Shown here: in pieces, positions 63,906 through 64,000 of the stretch
Layout: each line of letters begins with the position of its first letter
Numbering within the stretch: position 1 is the stretch's first letter
Assembly: GCA_002914845.1 (NCBI GenBank)
Contig: JXTC01000038.1
Span: 90,110-154,109 of the forward strand
DNA: 64,000 bases
Source: Trema orientale
Taxonomy: Eukaryota > Streptophyta > Magnoliopsida > Rosales > Cannabaceae
Direction of reading: 5' to 3'
Notes under the pieces: generated by a model
What the model saw: only the letters and a program-made list of their open reading frames with translations
Told to the model about the DNA's origin: nothing
Database searches by the model: none
Position numbers and translations under genes: made by a program

Positions 63906-64000
63906 CACGACCCAAAATCCAAGGCCGTGATTTTTAGTAATTTTATGTTGAAACAGTAGTAAATAATAATTTTCTAAAATTCCAGAAAAAAAAATCGAGT

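Overview
This is nuclear DNA from a flowering plant, very probably a eudicot. The genes have GT-AG introns, and the protein set is plant-specific: a chloroplast ketol-acid reductoisomerase, a trichome-birefringence-like O-acetyltransferase, a half-size ABCG transporter, papain-like proteases and a plant bHLH factor. Intergenic DNA is AT-rich and packed with plant transposable elements. There is one assembly gap (29878-30122) and a single ambiguous base at 57362. I could not assign a genus.

Layout. 1-5050: a degenerate LINE with a poly(A) tail, whose left end lies outside the window. 5451-7421 (-): intact papain-like cysteine protease. About 9500-11425: a second, 5'-truncated LINE. 12620-14339 (+): TBL/DUF231 acetyltransferase, four exons. 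15329-17440 (-): unnamed acidic plant protein, five exons. 19628-22599 (-): NECAP-like endocytic adaptor, eight exons. 23.0-30.1 kb: gene-free, holding a tRNA-derived SINE with a perfect target duplication, a hAT-type element inserted against it, and a Copia remnant carrying three MITEs. 30123-37338 (-): internally deleted Copia element with both LTRs. 39396-41249 (+): intronless ABCG10-like transporter. 43787-45403 (-): bHLH factor, two exons. 42.7-52.8 kb: a run of foldback and MULE-type elements. 53186-56939 (+): ketol-acid reductoisomerase, ten exons, with a SINE in its last intron. 57728-62533 (-): a second cysteine protease, now a pseudogene, split by a 3.4-kb Mutator-like element. 63718-63905: a decayed copy of the KARI 3' end, implying local duplication.

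The genes do not form an operon or an evident biosynthetic cluster. They are unrelated housekeeping and surface-biology genes: branched-chain amino acid synthesis, cell-wall acetylation, clathrin trafficking, transport, transcription and proteolysis. The notable content is genome dynamics. One Mutator-like family is seen both as a gene-disrupting insertion with a transposase remnant and as a short derivative near the KARI promoter. The protease reading frame is restored when the element and one target copy are removed. I found no CRISPR array, no convincing tRNA or rRNA gene, and no new multi-gene system. Exon boundaries were derived by hand from GT/AG sites, reading frame and family resemblance.
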